Below, in pieces: positions 11,848 through 25,401 of a stretch of 64,000 bases of DNA. Below the pieces are notes generated by a model. It searched no databases. It had not been told where the DNA came from and saw only the letters and a list, made by a program, of their open reading frames with translations. A program made the position numbers and the translations under genes. The DNA lies in contig NC_033567.1 of NCBI RefSeq assembly GCF_001680005.1, forward strand, positions 3,968,001 to 4,032,000, read 5' to 3'. How positions within the stretch are numbered: the first letter of the stretch is position 1; each line of letters begins with the position of its first letter. The stretch is from Plasmodium coatneyi (lineage: Eukaryota; Apicomplexa; Aconoidasida; Haemosporida; Plasmodiidae).

Positions 11848-14800
11848 TCAGCACAGGGACATGCACTGGTCGATTAGGGAATCCATGTCGACGCCATTCG
11901 GAAGGAGCTTCTCTGGCACGGTTACGGACTGACAACACATTTGGCACATGTCTGTAAGGCACTCTTCTTTATTAGCATCATTTTCGCATTCCTGTTTCAA
12001 CTCCTCATTAGGAGAATCAATGCATGACTTTTTAAGGAAGTTAAAAATTTCCGACGTCTGTACAATTTTGTCATCCAACTTTTGGCACAATTCAACACAA
12101 GTTCGGTTATCCTCCTTTTCAATTGAATCAATATTTTCACAGCAAAAATGGCAGAAGTTATTTGTGCAATCCGAATTATTTTCCTCTCCCTGTTGATCAC
12201 AGTATGCCATTCGGTCAACAATATTTTTGTGCGTTGCGCAGTAGTGGATGCTTCCCTTTACAGCGTCATCTTCTTTATCTTCAAATGAATGTTTTTCAAT
12301 TTCTGCGTGGTTAATTTGGCTAGCTGGAGTATCATCCCCACTTTTGTAGTCAACATGGTTATGCAGTTGTGTGTGTCCTTCCAACGTATCTTCCTTAACT
12401 GTCGAAAAAAGCGGCATCATACTTTCAGTTCCCACGGAGGGGGTGGGACTGTATGGCTTGAAATCAAAAGGGTGTATGAAAATATGACTAAAGGCAATGT
12501 CATTACAGTTGTGTGATGTGAACCCGACTTGCTGTCCTCCCTGTAAATCTAAGCCGATTAAACTGAAAATAGGATAAGTCATAAGACCGGTGCCCATATT
12601 AACGTTAATATCGGAGGAGGTAAACGATATGGTGATGCGATTCCAGGTGTTTCCCTTATATCCGGATATGATCGACTTGGCTAGTAGATGAAATGTTCCA
12701 TTCACGTTTTGTCTCAATCGGGTAAAATTGGGTCCTACTTCTAGCAAGGTGTAATTCTGGGAGTCTGAAAATTTGAAGACTGCACCTACAACTCCACTGG
12801 TGCATTTAGGATAGATAGAAAAGTTGAATACACCCGATTCGCATATTTTTTTTTGTAAGATTGCAATAGAAGGAATTTCATTTGGCGATTCTTCTCCTTT
12901 CATATTGGAGTTTTGCAAAATGACTTGTTTTTCATTTGCTACATTTGTGGCGTAGTTCCAGTTGGACGGTCCATCTAGCGCATTTTCTGGATCGAAGACG
13001 CTGTAGGATTTGTTAAATTTGCCAAGGAAAAATTCTTCATATACGTTACAAGTCAAGGGGGAGACATTTTTATGTGCGCTTCCTCTGGACATGCACTCCA
13101 CAGATTCAACTGTCGGATTGGTGAACTCAGCAGAATCGACTCCGTATGTATAAAACCCAACCGTTCCGGCTGAATTAAAGTCATCATTTACAACCATATC
13201 TGGGGTGGGTAATTCGTATAGAGGACCACTACTTCGAATGGTGCTTATTTTTATCTTAGCGCCAATGCATTCTATTCTAACCACAAACCAGGTATTTTCA
13301 TCAAATCCGGCATCCGTAATGATTGCTAATTCTGTTGGTTCGTTATTTTCAAATTTTAGTAAACGTTTGAACCCACTGGAAGGAGAGTTGTTCATCTCTA
13401 GCATGTAGTAGTTATACTTGTCCTGCGCTCTGAAAATGATTCCCACCGATCCTGTGCCCTTCACGTGAATATACGTGGAAAACACAAAATCGTAGAAAGA
13501 CTTATATCTTAAGAATGCGTAGCTTCCGGAGAATATGTCATCTGTAGTGGTGTCACTCTCACCGATCGAGTTAACCACACGGGCATTCTGAGAGAGTGTG
13601 TTCCCTGTCATACCTTCGTCAAGTGGATTATCGGAGATGTCCCATTTTCCCCCTTGCTGAAGTTGCACAGAATTGATCACTTCAAAGACGTTGTATAGAT
13701 CCTCCTTTCCAATTGCACCGTTCAATTTCCACGAGTCGAACTCCTTTTGCCTGAGTCTTTCATCTATGAGCGCTTCCAATTTGTACTTCCTCTTTTCCAC
13801 CTCGGACGTTACTTTGGACGTTAGCAATTTAATCGTGTGTGATACTCTCTGCACATCTTTTAACGTCTCGTCGGATAAAAGTTCGATATTCTTTTCAAAC
13901 ATTTCCGTGGGTTTCAGGTATCTCCTAGCATTGGAAATGATGCTAATGGCTTGTTTATTTATTAAAGCTAGAAAAGTCGGGTCTGTACTTCCAACTTGCT
14001 TATTCACAATGCTGACCAAGTCGTTTATGGCATCTGCAGTGGATGGGTCTACATAGATGTTTTCTTTTTCCTCTGCGTTATCTGCAATATTGTCCGTTTG
14101 GAGAAAGTTGAAGTTGTAGTTAGGGTCGGAGTTACCAGGACATTTTGGTGGCACATTGAACAGCTTGAATGCAACTTGTTCACCTTCGCTAGTGTAACTT
14201 TCTGAGATTATTCCATTTTGAAAAACGCCTTCATATTGTGCTAATGCGTTTACAATCCTGAGGCGAATTAGGTAGTGCTTGTCGTACACACCAGCGTGGA
14301 TTGCCGACAGACAGATGGAACTTTCATCAGCGTATATGTTGGATTCTCCCCCGATGACGGACTCTTCTGTTTCCCTCTCTAAGCAGTCATGTGGACACTT
14401 AATTAGGTACTCATTTCCGACCATTTTTTTAATTTCGCTATTTTCCTTTAGGCTCGTTTTGCAGTTTAAGTTAACAAATGGTTCGGGTAAATTGATGGAG
14501 TTCACATTATCTGAGCAGACAAATGCTGACATTTCTGAGTTGGAAGAATCGAAGAAGACTACCCCTTCGCTGCTTAACCCAAATGTGTTTCCTGTTGGGG
14601 TTCCATATTTTGAGACGACATCATGGACGTTTTCTTCAAAGTCTAAGGAATAAAATAGCGACTCGTTTTCGTCCTGATTGTTTTCTTCTATCTTGCCCCT
14701 TCCTCTGATAGCTAGCGGAACAGGGTTCTCTATACTTACATCCATAATGCGAAACAAATTCTTAAGAGCATGTAACTGACTCTCGTGGTGTATTTGGATA

Positions 14801-16806
14801 GGACTCAATCCATAAATCGCGCAAAAATTTTGCACGTCCTTTATTTTGTTAATCATATTTGAGTCTACCGATGGGACGTAGTAAGTAGCACCAATTTTCA
14901 TATCGCAGTAAACTCGTAGAACATTTTGCGAACAGGCAGGTAGAACGTAGTAAAATCCTGAAGGCGAATTAGGTAGCGTTTTCTTCAAATGAAAACAATC
15001 ATCTGCTGCATTTTCAGGAGTCTGTCCCAATTCTTTCGTCGAAGTAGAATAATTCGAGCTGAATGAATTCCTTCGGATAATTTTCTCTGATTCGTTAATA
15101 ACATGGTATATATTTTTCAGCACCACATTTTTTATGTTGGCTATATCGTTATGTAGCTTTTCCTTTTCATTTTTGCATTTTTTTAGTTGAGGATTTAGTT
15201 TCTGAATTTTTAGAGCTTCACTTTGTATCTTCTCTGCGTACTGTTGCAGTTCCCCATCTAGGCGTTTCAGTTCTTTTCCTTCCTGCATGTTTACCTCTGA
15301 AACGAATTCGAAGAAGTACTTGTCCCTGGCGTCTTCAGAATCTTTGACCGTATCACAGTCCTCTACCACTGATTTAACTCTGTAGGTATATATAGACAAT
15401 TTCTTAATACCATAAAATAATTTTTCTTCTTGAGAAAACTCAGGATTAGGAGCCATCAATTTGATCTTCACATACTGTCCTTCAAAACTGTGTAAGTTAT
15501 TAATTGTGCTGCTCAGAAAATTTGCCAAGTTGCTACTAACTTCTTTAAAATTCTCTCCATCAATACTTATCATAATTGAGTACTTGGTAGCGGGAAATTT
15601 CCAGTCAATAATACATTTTTGCAGTTTGTACTTACTTCCTAGGTTAATACTAAAATAAACTGCATCTGGAGCTGTGTCTATGGTAAATGGTTGTGAGAGC
15701 CAAAAGGTGTCCAAATTCCCATCGACAGCTTTATCTGTGGAAAATTTCTTATCTTCCCTGGAGAGGGTAGAATCCGTTTGTTTATTTAAGGCTACATCTA
15801 TGCTACCCGATTTTGATCCTTCTTGAGATAAACATAAATTTCCGTCCCTTAATATTTTTACCTGATTATTTGGTAGTAACTGCCAACTACTACGACCGTC
15901 GTTGTGTTCCAAACTGGCATTGCAATCTTCCATTGTTACTCTCCCTCCATTGGCCGTCATATTATCCTTCAAACTGATGCACAAATTAGTCACTGGGCTG
16001 TATATCTGATTTTGTGCGTTCAATTTCCAGAGGTCCCTTCCATCTAGGTAAGACATGGCTGTAATACACCCGTCCAACACTACCTCGTTCGTCTCGTCTA
16101 CTTGTAGACATAGATCTTGTGTCACATTGCTCATTCCGCTTTGTATCCTAAGCGTCGGGTCCCTGGATCCAAGCACGTTTACAAACTTGATCCCGAAATA
16201 TCCGTGGATCGGGCGCCTCATGTTCAGCTTAATCGACTTCGCCACCACGACGTGGTTGAAGATGATGTTCTGCACGACATCTCCTGCGGGGGGAAGGAAG
16301 GGTTCGGTGTTACTAATTCGGTGCTTCGGGTAGTTCGATTAGTTCTAGCACCTAGGGGGTATCCGTGCCTCCTAATTTTTCTACCACCTTCGAACATTAC
16401 TGCTCCGCAACAACTTACCCGCTCGGGATTCGATCACCTGGTAGGGCACCACCTCTTCGTACGGCTCACTCCCATCGTAGCTAGCTAAGACAGAGACTTC
16501 CCCAGGGGAATATGCCCAATGAACGATGATTCCGTTTAACGATCTGACATTTTTTAAATGTCCCGTCCATGAAATTACCTCACTGGCAGTGTGTTTCCCT
16601 TCAGAGCACCAATAACCTGAACCCCTGGTCAGGGCGTTATCCGCGCCATACTGCGGGAGCCCATTTTCCCCGATGCTTGCAAAGGTTGATGTGGACTCGC
16701 AGTTGTCAAACTTGAAAAAGGTGTTGCTTACGTCATTTTCACCCTTCACCAAAAGGAAGGATAGCAGGGAAACCACCAGTGCGTAGAGAAAAAACACTTT
16801 TGTCAT
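11848..16806 (-). CDS. CCp2: LCCL domain-containing multi-adhesive protein CCp2 (LAP4)
   Basis: Two exons, 16806-16419 and 16283-11848, join in frame to 1607 aa. Residues 1-22 are a signal peptide (MTKVFFLYALVVSLLSF). Then come a discoidin-like region (about 30-150), a ricin-type lectin (about 167-300, QDLCLQVDE, DGRDLWKL, NLCISL), an F5/8C discoidin domain (about 306-440, KAVDGNLDTFWLS), a short coiled coil, a fibrinogen-like Cys region (about 555-650), and an LCCL domain (about 740-850, YLIKCPHDC, SSICLSAIHAGVYD). Two laminin-G/pentraxin-like regions follow (from about 1050) and a C-terminal Cys-rich tail (about 1470-1607, FCHFCCENI, MCQMCC). This order fits the CCp/LAP proteins, which form a complex on gametocytes and gametes and in the ookinete crystalloid and are needed for sporozoite development. 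CCp2 rather than CCp1 is chosen from length, domain order and gene neighbourhood recalled from P. falciparum. No membrane anchor is seen, as expected. Confidence 0.88.
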
Positions 16807-19340
16807 GATTGTATTGTCAGTAGCAGGGTCGGGGAGCAACAGCGAAGAGGAAACTACGCAACAATTACGAAACAAGGAAGTAAGGAAACAAATAAAAAAA
16901 AGTTATATACACTTATAGACACCACAGCGTACGAACAAAGAATTTAGACACGTCAATTTAGTAAGGGAAGACGTAATATATTTTTACTCATGTATCGAAA
17001 AAAATGTGAACAAAACAAAGGGCAAACTTAAAAAGTAGGAAGGGATACACCTTTGGTATCTTAAGTCAAACACTTGAAAGTTCATGAATGTGTATAGGGG
17101 GTTAAACAACTTATGTTGTGCGGCGTTAAAATTGAAAGCGCCTTGCGCGAGGAGAAGTAAAAAAAAAGCAATCATACAAATGGCAGACAAAAGTCAGAAA
17201 AACAACAGACAAAAAAAGAAGTTTATGCGCAGTGAAGTATGAGTTACTTAGGAAACTGCACGAACAAACAGCATACGTGTGAACGAGTTATTCTGTGTAG
17301 ATATGTACACAAGTAAGCATTCGTTGAAATAACAACAGTTCTTTGGTCCATTTGTGGAAGCTACATTTCTGTGTGCGTTTTAATGTGCACCACCCCTTTC
17401 CATTAAGACTTTTTTAACTTGTGTACGCGTGCGTGTGTTTTTTTTTTTTCTGCCTTAGTGGCGTGAGCTTTTTCCCTGTATGCACAATGTCCCTACAGGA
17501 AAGTACACATTAACCTTGACCTTTAATTTTTTTTTTTTTTTTTTTTTTTTAAATTTCAGAGCATACACGTAACGGGAAGAAAAAAAATTTATACATATGT
17601 ATACACCTTCATACAAATGTCCTCATCCAAATTTACACCTGTGTGGTTTGTCTACAGCGAGGGCGGCACTTCCAAATTGTGAATAGGACGATGCACCGGT
17701 TTTACGTTGACAAGATAAATACAAATTGGACGCACGAATAGGTAAAAAGAAAAAAAAATAACAGAATACAGAACGGACAAGCGGCGAAAGAAAAGGGCCG
17801 CAATAGGAAGATACCTGATAATAACCCGAAAACATTTTTAACCATCCTTTTCCTCTGAAGTGAAAGAAATTTTTAACTTTTTCCGTCCTTTTTTGGATAT
17901 GTTACATTTTCTGAGAAAATGTGAAATGCCAGAGGGTTAACCCAGTCAGGTGTATTTTCTGTGTTAATATATGCGCGCTTGCTGCATTCATAACGCCGCA
18001 CAGACAAGAAAATTGTTCCATACTACAGATTTGAAAACCCATTTGCGAAAAAAGTAGGCGTTATTTTTAAACAAGAGATGGAAAAAAAAAAAAAAATTTT
18101 TAATGTAGAAAGGACACCATGAGGGATGATTAAATTTTTTTTGTTTACACATTCCATTCTAACATGCTGCATCATTTGGGTCTCAAATATGTCGCGCTTG
18201 CTAAATAGCGCGCAAGAGATGTTTGCCTTGAAATACGTACATGTACAATAAGCGTACACATAGCTGCGCGCATTAAAGGGAGCCATGCTTCGCGGAATGA
18301 GACTTCGACGACGTTTTTTAAATGAACGCTTGGGTGTGTTGAGTAGATGTGAAAATAGCATATTGATAGAAAGTCATATTTTAAAAATGGCATGTTTTCA
18401 AATGACACATCGGCGCTGCCAACTTTTTTTTTTCCCCCTCCCCCCACTGAGCACATGTAGCATAGCGTACGCGGTGAAATATAGCCATTTTTTTCGCATG
18501 GTCCACTTGGATAATTTAAAAAAAAAAAAAAAAAACCATAATTATGAAATGTTTAAACAAAAATGTGCTATAAAACATTTTCCTGTTACACTTGTGAATT
18601 TCCACATGTTTTTATTTAAAATGGAAGTGGCCATTTTAAGCTAATAGATGATGTTTCACATAACTGCTTTGGCCCAATTTTCCAATTTTTTAAAAAAATA
18701 GAAATTCGCTGTTTTTTTTTTTTTTTTTTTTTTTTTCGTAAAATGAAGAAAAAAGCGGAGCATCCAAATGTTGTGTGAAAAAAAAAAAATAAAAGAAAAA
18801 AAAACTATTTTGCAAAAACGCATAATATACATAATAGTGTATATTATTCAGTGTAAAATGTAAAGAATGCTATGCAAAATACATATGTGTAATATGTTTT
18901 TTGTTTTTGGAAAATTTGGGCGATAGCGTTTTGGATAACATAGTACGAAGGAAAAGGGAAAAAAAAAAAAAAAAATGTATGGGGAGGATAAAACTATAGG
19001 ATGAATAACGCTTGATGAACCATGTCGATTTTAATTTTTCAGAGTGACACATAACTTTTTTCATGTAACTTCTTTCGCACAACGTTTTGCGAGAGACTTT
19101 TTCCACGTAACTTTTTACATGTGACTTATTTTTTAACATTTATGGGTTGATCCTCACGGCATCGCGCACGCAACGCGCATTCATGTAGAGAGGTGTGCAT
19201 GTGGATAAATGCATACATAGGACGCGTGTAAACTCTGCCACAAGGTAGCATAAGCCATTACATGGCAGCATAAGATAGTACACGCCAGTTAACCCCTTCG
19301 CCCCTATTGAGACACACATTCGCGGCGCAAATATGTAATA
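16807..19340. other. Divergent intergenic region, CCp2 promoter side
   Basis: About 2.5 kb between two divergent starts. No gene is supported. It contains poly-T at 17528-17550 and 18712-18736, several shorter A/T runs, and a small cluster of GTAC words at 18234-18260. Near 19030-19140 similar words (AACTTTTT, CATGTAACTT, CACGTAACTT) recur on the plus strand in a loose direct repeat. CCp2 expression in sexual stages must be driven from here. Confidence 0.45.
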
Positions 19341-22300
19341 ATGGCATCGTCCCAAATACGTCAGTTTGCCACCCTCATAGATCAGCTGCCCTGTGAAGCT
19401 GATGAATATAACCTGATGGAAAATTTCGAGGATTACAATAATTGTTTTGAAAGCTCTACGCATAGTAATAAGGGAAAAAAGACTGATTCATTTTCCCCCT
19501 TTAACTCCAACTTAAGCGATTACATAAAAAATATATCGAATGGTCAGGTGAGCTCCAACGGGACCAATACAAATAATAGGATGAAAAACTCCATTTCGTC
19601 AAACGATGGTGATAGTTCCAATGTAGAAAATAATACCAATACGCAGAATAAAAACAGTGAAGAGGATAGTCTGATCAGGTGCAACGGGAACAATTTGAAC
19701 AAAAGCGAGTCCAACTCGTTTGCAAACAATAAACCCATAGCATATTTCGATAAACAAAATATGCTTTACGAAAATGATGTAAATGTAAATGCCATGAACA
19801 GCTACGATGAATGCAGCGCTCTATTTATCTATGATAACGATTTGACGAAAGATAAGCAGAGCAATTACATCGAGACTCTGAATAGCGAAATGGACAACAG
19901 GGGCTGCGAGTACGAGGAAAGCAGCGGAATACCCCTGTGCAAGAAAAACATGATTGAAATTATCAACTGTAACAACGAATGTCTGACGGACGCGAAGTTC
20001 GCCAGCGGCAGGAGTGGCGCTAGCCACAATGGTAGCAGCGGAGGCAAAAGTAGCGGAAGCGGCAATAACAGGCGGGGCAATACAGATCATCGAAAAAAGA
20101 ATGGAGACGTGTCAGTGTACAATTTTAGCGCCCCCTTTAGGGACACAGCATGCCAAGAGAATGATGAAAACATCGTTTACAGGTACAGCCCCAACACGTT
20201 GCCCTCGAATAGTGATAGTTATGGAATTAAAAAGAAGGCTGCCAACTTTACAGAAGGTTCCCTTCCGAGTAAGGATGTGGAGCATGATACAGATCAGCTA
20301 TTGCACAGCTGCAAAAACCTTGTCCTCTCAGGTAAAAAAAAAAAAAAAGAAAAGGAAAAAGAGAAGGTGTGAAAAGGGCTAAAATGAGCACTCCTGTGGG
20401 GAGCTTGTCCAAGTTACTTGTGACCTCTTTTTTACTTTCACCGTCTAAGAGCATCTGCACGGGTTCCCTTTGCAGCGCCTTATTGTTCCCATTTTGACAA
20501 TAATTTTCGCAACATTTTATGCACATGCGCTTGATTGGTCTTCTGAGCTGCTCCCAAGTGGCCCGTTCCTATCAAAAAATGTTGCCAACAGTTTTCATCC
20601 CCCATTCCCCCTGATTACATCCAATCATAGCAGGAGAGAGAAAAAAGGAAAGTCCTCACGATATAAACCCGTTAGTCGAAGAAAAAGGAGAAAATCACCA
20701 AATAAACGATGAAGTATTGCACGAACATACAAGTATTAACAATCCGCAAAAGTGTGACCAGAACAGTAGCAAACGGAAGGGGAATAAAAACGTCAATGTA
20801 AAAAACACCATTGACGAAAACTCAACGGTAATTGAATATAAGGACTTTTGCGACATGGTGAAAAAGTGTGACGAAGTTAATAAAAATATTTTATTCTCCA
20901 AAAAGGCAAAGGTAATCAAATTGGACGCGAACAAATCATTGATTATTTTTCCTGTGAACATTCATGACTATGGAGACAAGTACATTGCAGTGAACCAGAA
21001 GGATCTCCTCGAGTACATATCTTCATCCATCGAAATTGACAACGAAGACTTATCCTCCCTAAAGATAAAAAATTATCAAAAGGAAAAGGAGCTTCAAAAT
21101 ATGAAAGCAGCCTACAGTATGCAGACAACCAACATTCACTACCTCATCAACAGGGTTATATTCAAAGAGTGTGAGTATGAAAACTTAAAAAACAAAAGTT
21201 TGACACTGGAGCAGGAGATAAATAAATTAATCCAGGAAATTAACTCATTAATCAGTCAGAACAAAGAAGGGTTGTACATGCAAAAGGCATTTATTGATTA
21301 TAAGTGCAAATGTGTGTTGAAGTTACAAGAACTACAACCCTTCCTAGGGGAATACTATTACGACATTTTTAATTACATCACGTCATGTAGAACGTTAGGA
21401 CAACTAAGCATTTGGATTCCTGTTTTTGAAACGAAAACAGAATCTCTGGAAACTATTGCAAATAATTTAATTAAAATTATGTTAAACGGATTAGGTGCTC
21501 CTTTCAATTCATCACCTCAGTATTTTCTGTCAAACAAAAAATTTTTGAAAAAGTCCATATCTATAGAATCCGAAGATAGCTTTATTAACAATATAGCTAA
21601 GAGGAAAATCATAGATAATTATTTAGTCAACCATTTGAATAGCTTCAACACCACAAAGGAAAATAACTCACACTTTTCTAACTGTCATTCTTTATGTCCA
21701 AACAGTGAGGTATCGTCGTCCTTCCTCGGGACAGAAGAATTATTCCTCAATTCGTCCAAGTTTCCCTCCATGCATTCAGTGATACAAAAAAATGGAATCG
21801 ATAGTAACGGAAATCGTAACAATACTAGTAGTAATAATAGTGGATGGAGGAGAAGAGACAGACGAGAAAATTTTCTGAACAAGCTGAACAGATCCAACAC
21901 TACACCAGAGCACTTCTGTGTGAATAAGGAGTTTTACACCAATAGTGATGCTCATAGTATCACAAATGGACGTGAGTTTCCCGCCAGTCATATGCAGGAC
22001 AATGGCCATAAAATAGACGCTGCTTTGACGTCAGAGGGAAGGCAACCTCTTAAGCGCAAGCAGGGTGGCAACAACTATGAGAAGGACATGAAGAAGATCA
22101 AATTTATTGGTAAACAATGCAGTATAAATGATTTTTCTCATGACCAACTTGGTGGGGGAAAGGATGAACGTAACCAGGTGGGATTATTCAGCAAGGGGGA
22201 AGAGTCCTCCCTCTTGGAGAAACCATTTGGAGAAAGCAAACCCCACAGGGGTCACAAAACTGAGACGAATGTATACACCGAAACGAGAGACAAACTGGTG

Positions 22301-23050
22301 CATGAGCTATACAGAAACGATTGGTGCCAGAAGATACGTGAGCATGAATATGATTCGCAAAATGAAGGAAATGACGAGGAAGATGTGGTCGGTGTTTATA
22401 AGAGTATGACCGAAAGTAAATCGGCACTGACATGTTGGCAGAGGAGTCAAAAAGGGGGACACGAAAATGAGGCGTTTGACGATCTAATGGAGGTGGTCCA
22501 GGTGGACAAAATGGGGGACGGCACCATCCCCCCAAGTATGGGCGATGAAAGGGAGAGTGCAGCTAGCAGCGTCGTAGAGGTAGCATCTGACGGGAGAAAA
22601 GTGCCCAAAGGGAGGAAGGTGAGCGGGGGGGAGCCTCAAATGTGTATAAACATAGATACGGACATGGAGGCAGAAATGGAAGCAGAGGTCGACGCGGAGA
22701 TTGAAGCCGATATAGAAAGGGACCTCAACGCAGGGGCGGACGCGTTCTTGAATCACCAACCAGTCCAACGCAATAACGCGCAACCTGGCACCCACGTGAG
22801 ACGAAAGAATGGTGCAGAATTAGAGACACCCAACAAGAGCGAAGGAGAACACGAATTCGCGAGCAAAAAGGGCAATGCTGATGAAAGGGGAAGGGATGCT
22901 AAATGCGCACCGAAAAATCAGAAAAGGGCAGGTGAAGCTAATAAGCAAAAGCGATTCAAGGAACTGGCTAGTGCTGTGGACGAGAGGGGCCAGGACACGA
23001 AGAAAAAAAAAATAAAGAGCAAAGGGAGAGGAGAGACGTGTCATAATTAA
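19341..23050 (+). CDS. Conserved Plasmodium protein of unknown function
   Basis: Two exons, 19341-20331 and 20631-23050, join in frame to about 1136 aa; start ATG 19341. I do not recognise the family. Exon 1 is Asn/Ser-rich low complexity with a Ser/Gly stretch near residue 230. Exon 2 begins with a charged stretch, then a compact, non-repetitive block (about residues 385-640) that includes a predicted coiled coil (about 470-550, LEQEINKLIQEINSLISQ) and an ordered part (QPFLGEYYYDIFNYITSCR). The last 400 residues are hydrophilic, with an alternating acidic M/V/I-E-A repeat near nt 22660-22740 and a Lys-rich tail (KKKKIKSKGRG), suggesting a nuclear or nucleic-acid-associated protein; this is inference only. 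The intron acceptor is a TAGCAG pair (20628-20633), so two isoforms differing by one codon are possible. The gene is divergent from CCp2 and upstream of ferlin on the same strand. Confidence 0.8.
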
Positions 23051-25401
23051 GGGTAAATTGGAGTAAGACATTGCCCACCGTTTGGGAAAGCGTAGCGAAG
23101 GTGCGTTGATAAGCAGTCAATGTTAAGGTCGTTTTAACGAGCGCAATTAACGAAGGGGGTAGTGGCAGAAAAAAAAGGACCTGAAAAATGGTAGCAATTG
23201 TAAAGTGTGTAACCCAAAACGATGATCTGAATGAGAAGTTATCTTCCTGGATTGCAGAATCATCAAGCGGTAACGCGTAGTTCGTGATTACTATCCCTGA
23301 TTAACTGATTTAAGTGATGCCAAAAAAAAAATTCTGATGTTATGCATGTCCCTTGTTCATATATATATTTTGCGATTCTCCATTTATTTAGAAGAGGTTC
23401 CTGGGTCTCGGAAGGGTTTCATCTGACTCTGTGTGTCATTCCCTTTCCAGGTGCATACCTCTCCCAATAAAGGGGCTGATTCGGGGGGTTACGTATGACC
23501 ACATGTCCATGTCAAAAGTGATGGTAAAAAATTTTACTGATTCTATCTGATGTGAAAAGCAAAATTGGCAAAAAAAAAAAATAAATAAATAATATAATTA
23601 CCCCTTTTGCAGTGCACTAAAGGACAGATTTTTACATTTCCTCTTCACCCCCTCGCCCCCAATTTTTAAAAAGAGAAAAAGCGGAAACACGACTGTCACC
23701 CTTTTTCATGATGCACAAAATGGGATTACGCGACTGTTAGTGTTTCAGCCCCTCAACATAATTACCATTTGGCGGAAACTGTGCAATTACGTATGTACAC
23801 ACAAGTATATATGTACGTGTGGACATATTATTCATTTATTGAGAAAGGTGGGCATAACGGTGAGTTGTGTCCTGCGATTAATACATTCACATTTCCCCTT
23901 CGAGGAACTGATGTGTCACGTGCACGGCGCCTTGCCTTCATGGCATTATTTTATGTCATAAGGCTAACTGCCTCCACCCTGATAGATGCTTGTGTCCACC
24001 TTTTTCGATAGGTTTTTCTCCTCTATTTTTCACCAGTTCATGTTACGTTATAAATTTTAGTAGACACTGAAGGGGGACACACACGCGTGTAGCTACATAC
24101 ATATATGTATGTACGTACGTACGTGTGTCCCCTTTCGCAATTTTTTTCATGCTACATTTTACCCGTAGGTAATACTAGTCGAAGGCGCATTTTTACGTCA
24201 CAGCGCCGTACTTTCTGCAGTGTTGTTTATTCCTTCTTGCGATTGGTGAGCTCCTTTTTACGTGGTTGTTTCATCCTGCTGGTGTATGCGCGGGGTGAAG
24301 CGACTTGCGTACAGATTATTTCTAGGCACAGGATTACGCACGGGGATATGGATGCACGTATTAGTGTACACATTAATGTACATATTACTTGTGTATGATT
24401 TTTTTTTTTTTTTTTTTTCTTTTATTTACCATGATAGATTTTTAAGCGTTTATTTGCACATTTGTCATTGGCCCTTTTTCTTCTAAACATTGTTAAATTT
24501 GATTTACATTTAAGGTCACGCCAGGAGTATCTTTTTTTTTTTTTTTTTTTCCACCTCAAATTAACACAACTTTGTCAATATGATTTTATGATTTAACTAA
24601 ATTATAGCAAAAGAATGAGAAGATAATTTTTTTTCTTTTTTATTGAGGAAGCTTTAACAGATAAGTGAAGCATAATAATGTGAGCATGTCCACCTGAAAG
24701 TCACATGCTCGCTTGTGTGCGCAAAATGGTACGCTCGTTTATCAGGTTTAGTATGCTTTTAATCAAATGATCTAAGGCAACAGTACATTAAGCCTTACAC
24801 GCGTGGTAAGTACCTGCCATTTTGTAAATCACATTTTGAGTTACCTCCGCATAGGTGAAGGGGAAAAAAGTACAAAACTGTTAGACAGTCTTGTGTTGAG
24901 TGTCTTTACCTGGTTGTAAGCCCACTCAAACGATAAACCAATTCGGTTTTGCAAAATAAGCAACCGTCTGGAGGACTAAGTTATCTGCACACCTGTGTGT
25001 CGCCATAAGGGGAAAGAAAAAAAAAAAAAAAAATCCCCCCCCTTTTTTTTTGTACGTAATATATGCTATGAATTGTCCAGCACATGTAATAAGACGCTTT
25101 GAAAGGAATATCTATCCACATGGGCGTACCTAACTGATGATTGCTATATGACACCACAGCGACTACCCTGCGTTAGGAACAAACTGCATGGCTGATTTTT
25201 CCCCTGGTTAAGTAACGCACATGTGGCAGGATTTACTGGACGGATACGTGGAGCAACTTTGGCACTTGTGCAGGCCCCGAGGTGCTGCGTCGTGAGGAGC
25301 CCTCAAAAAATGACCCACACGAAGGGGAAAAAGGGGACAGCCAATAAGGCGATTCCAAACGGGCGGGCCCACCCCACCACAGCGCTACACCCAACGCACT
25401 G
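23051..25401. other. Intergenic region upstream of ferlin
   Basis: About 2.35 kb with no supported gene. It contains a 20-bp perfect palindrome (24094-24113) that runs into a GTAC microsatellite to 24123, and poly-T at 24399-24418 and 24532-24550. Open frames are short and unrelated to known families. It should contain the ferlin promoter. Confidence 0.45.
24094..24124. repeat. Palindrome plus GTAC microsatellite
   Basis: TACATACATATATGTATGTA (24094-24113) equals its own reverse complement and is followed at once by three tandem CGTA copies. It is in the ferlin upstream region. GTAC-containing words are binding motifs of some ApiAP2 factors, so it could be regulatory or merely a microsatellite. 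Confidence 0.5.
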
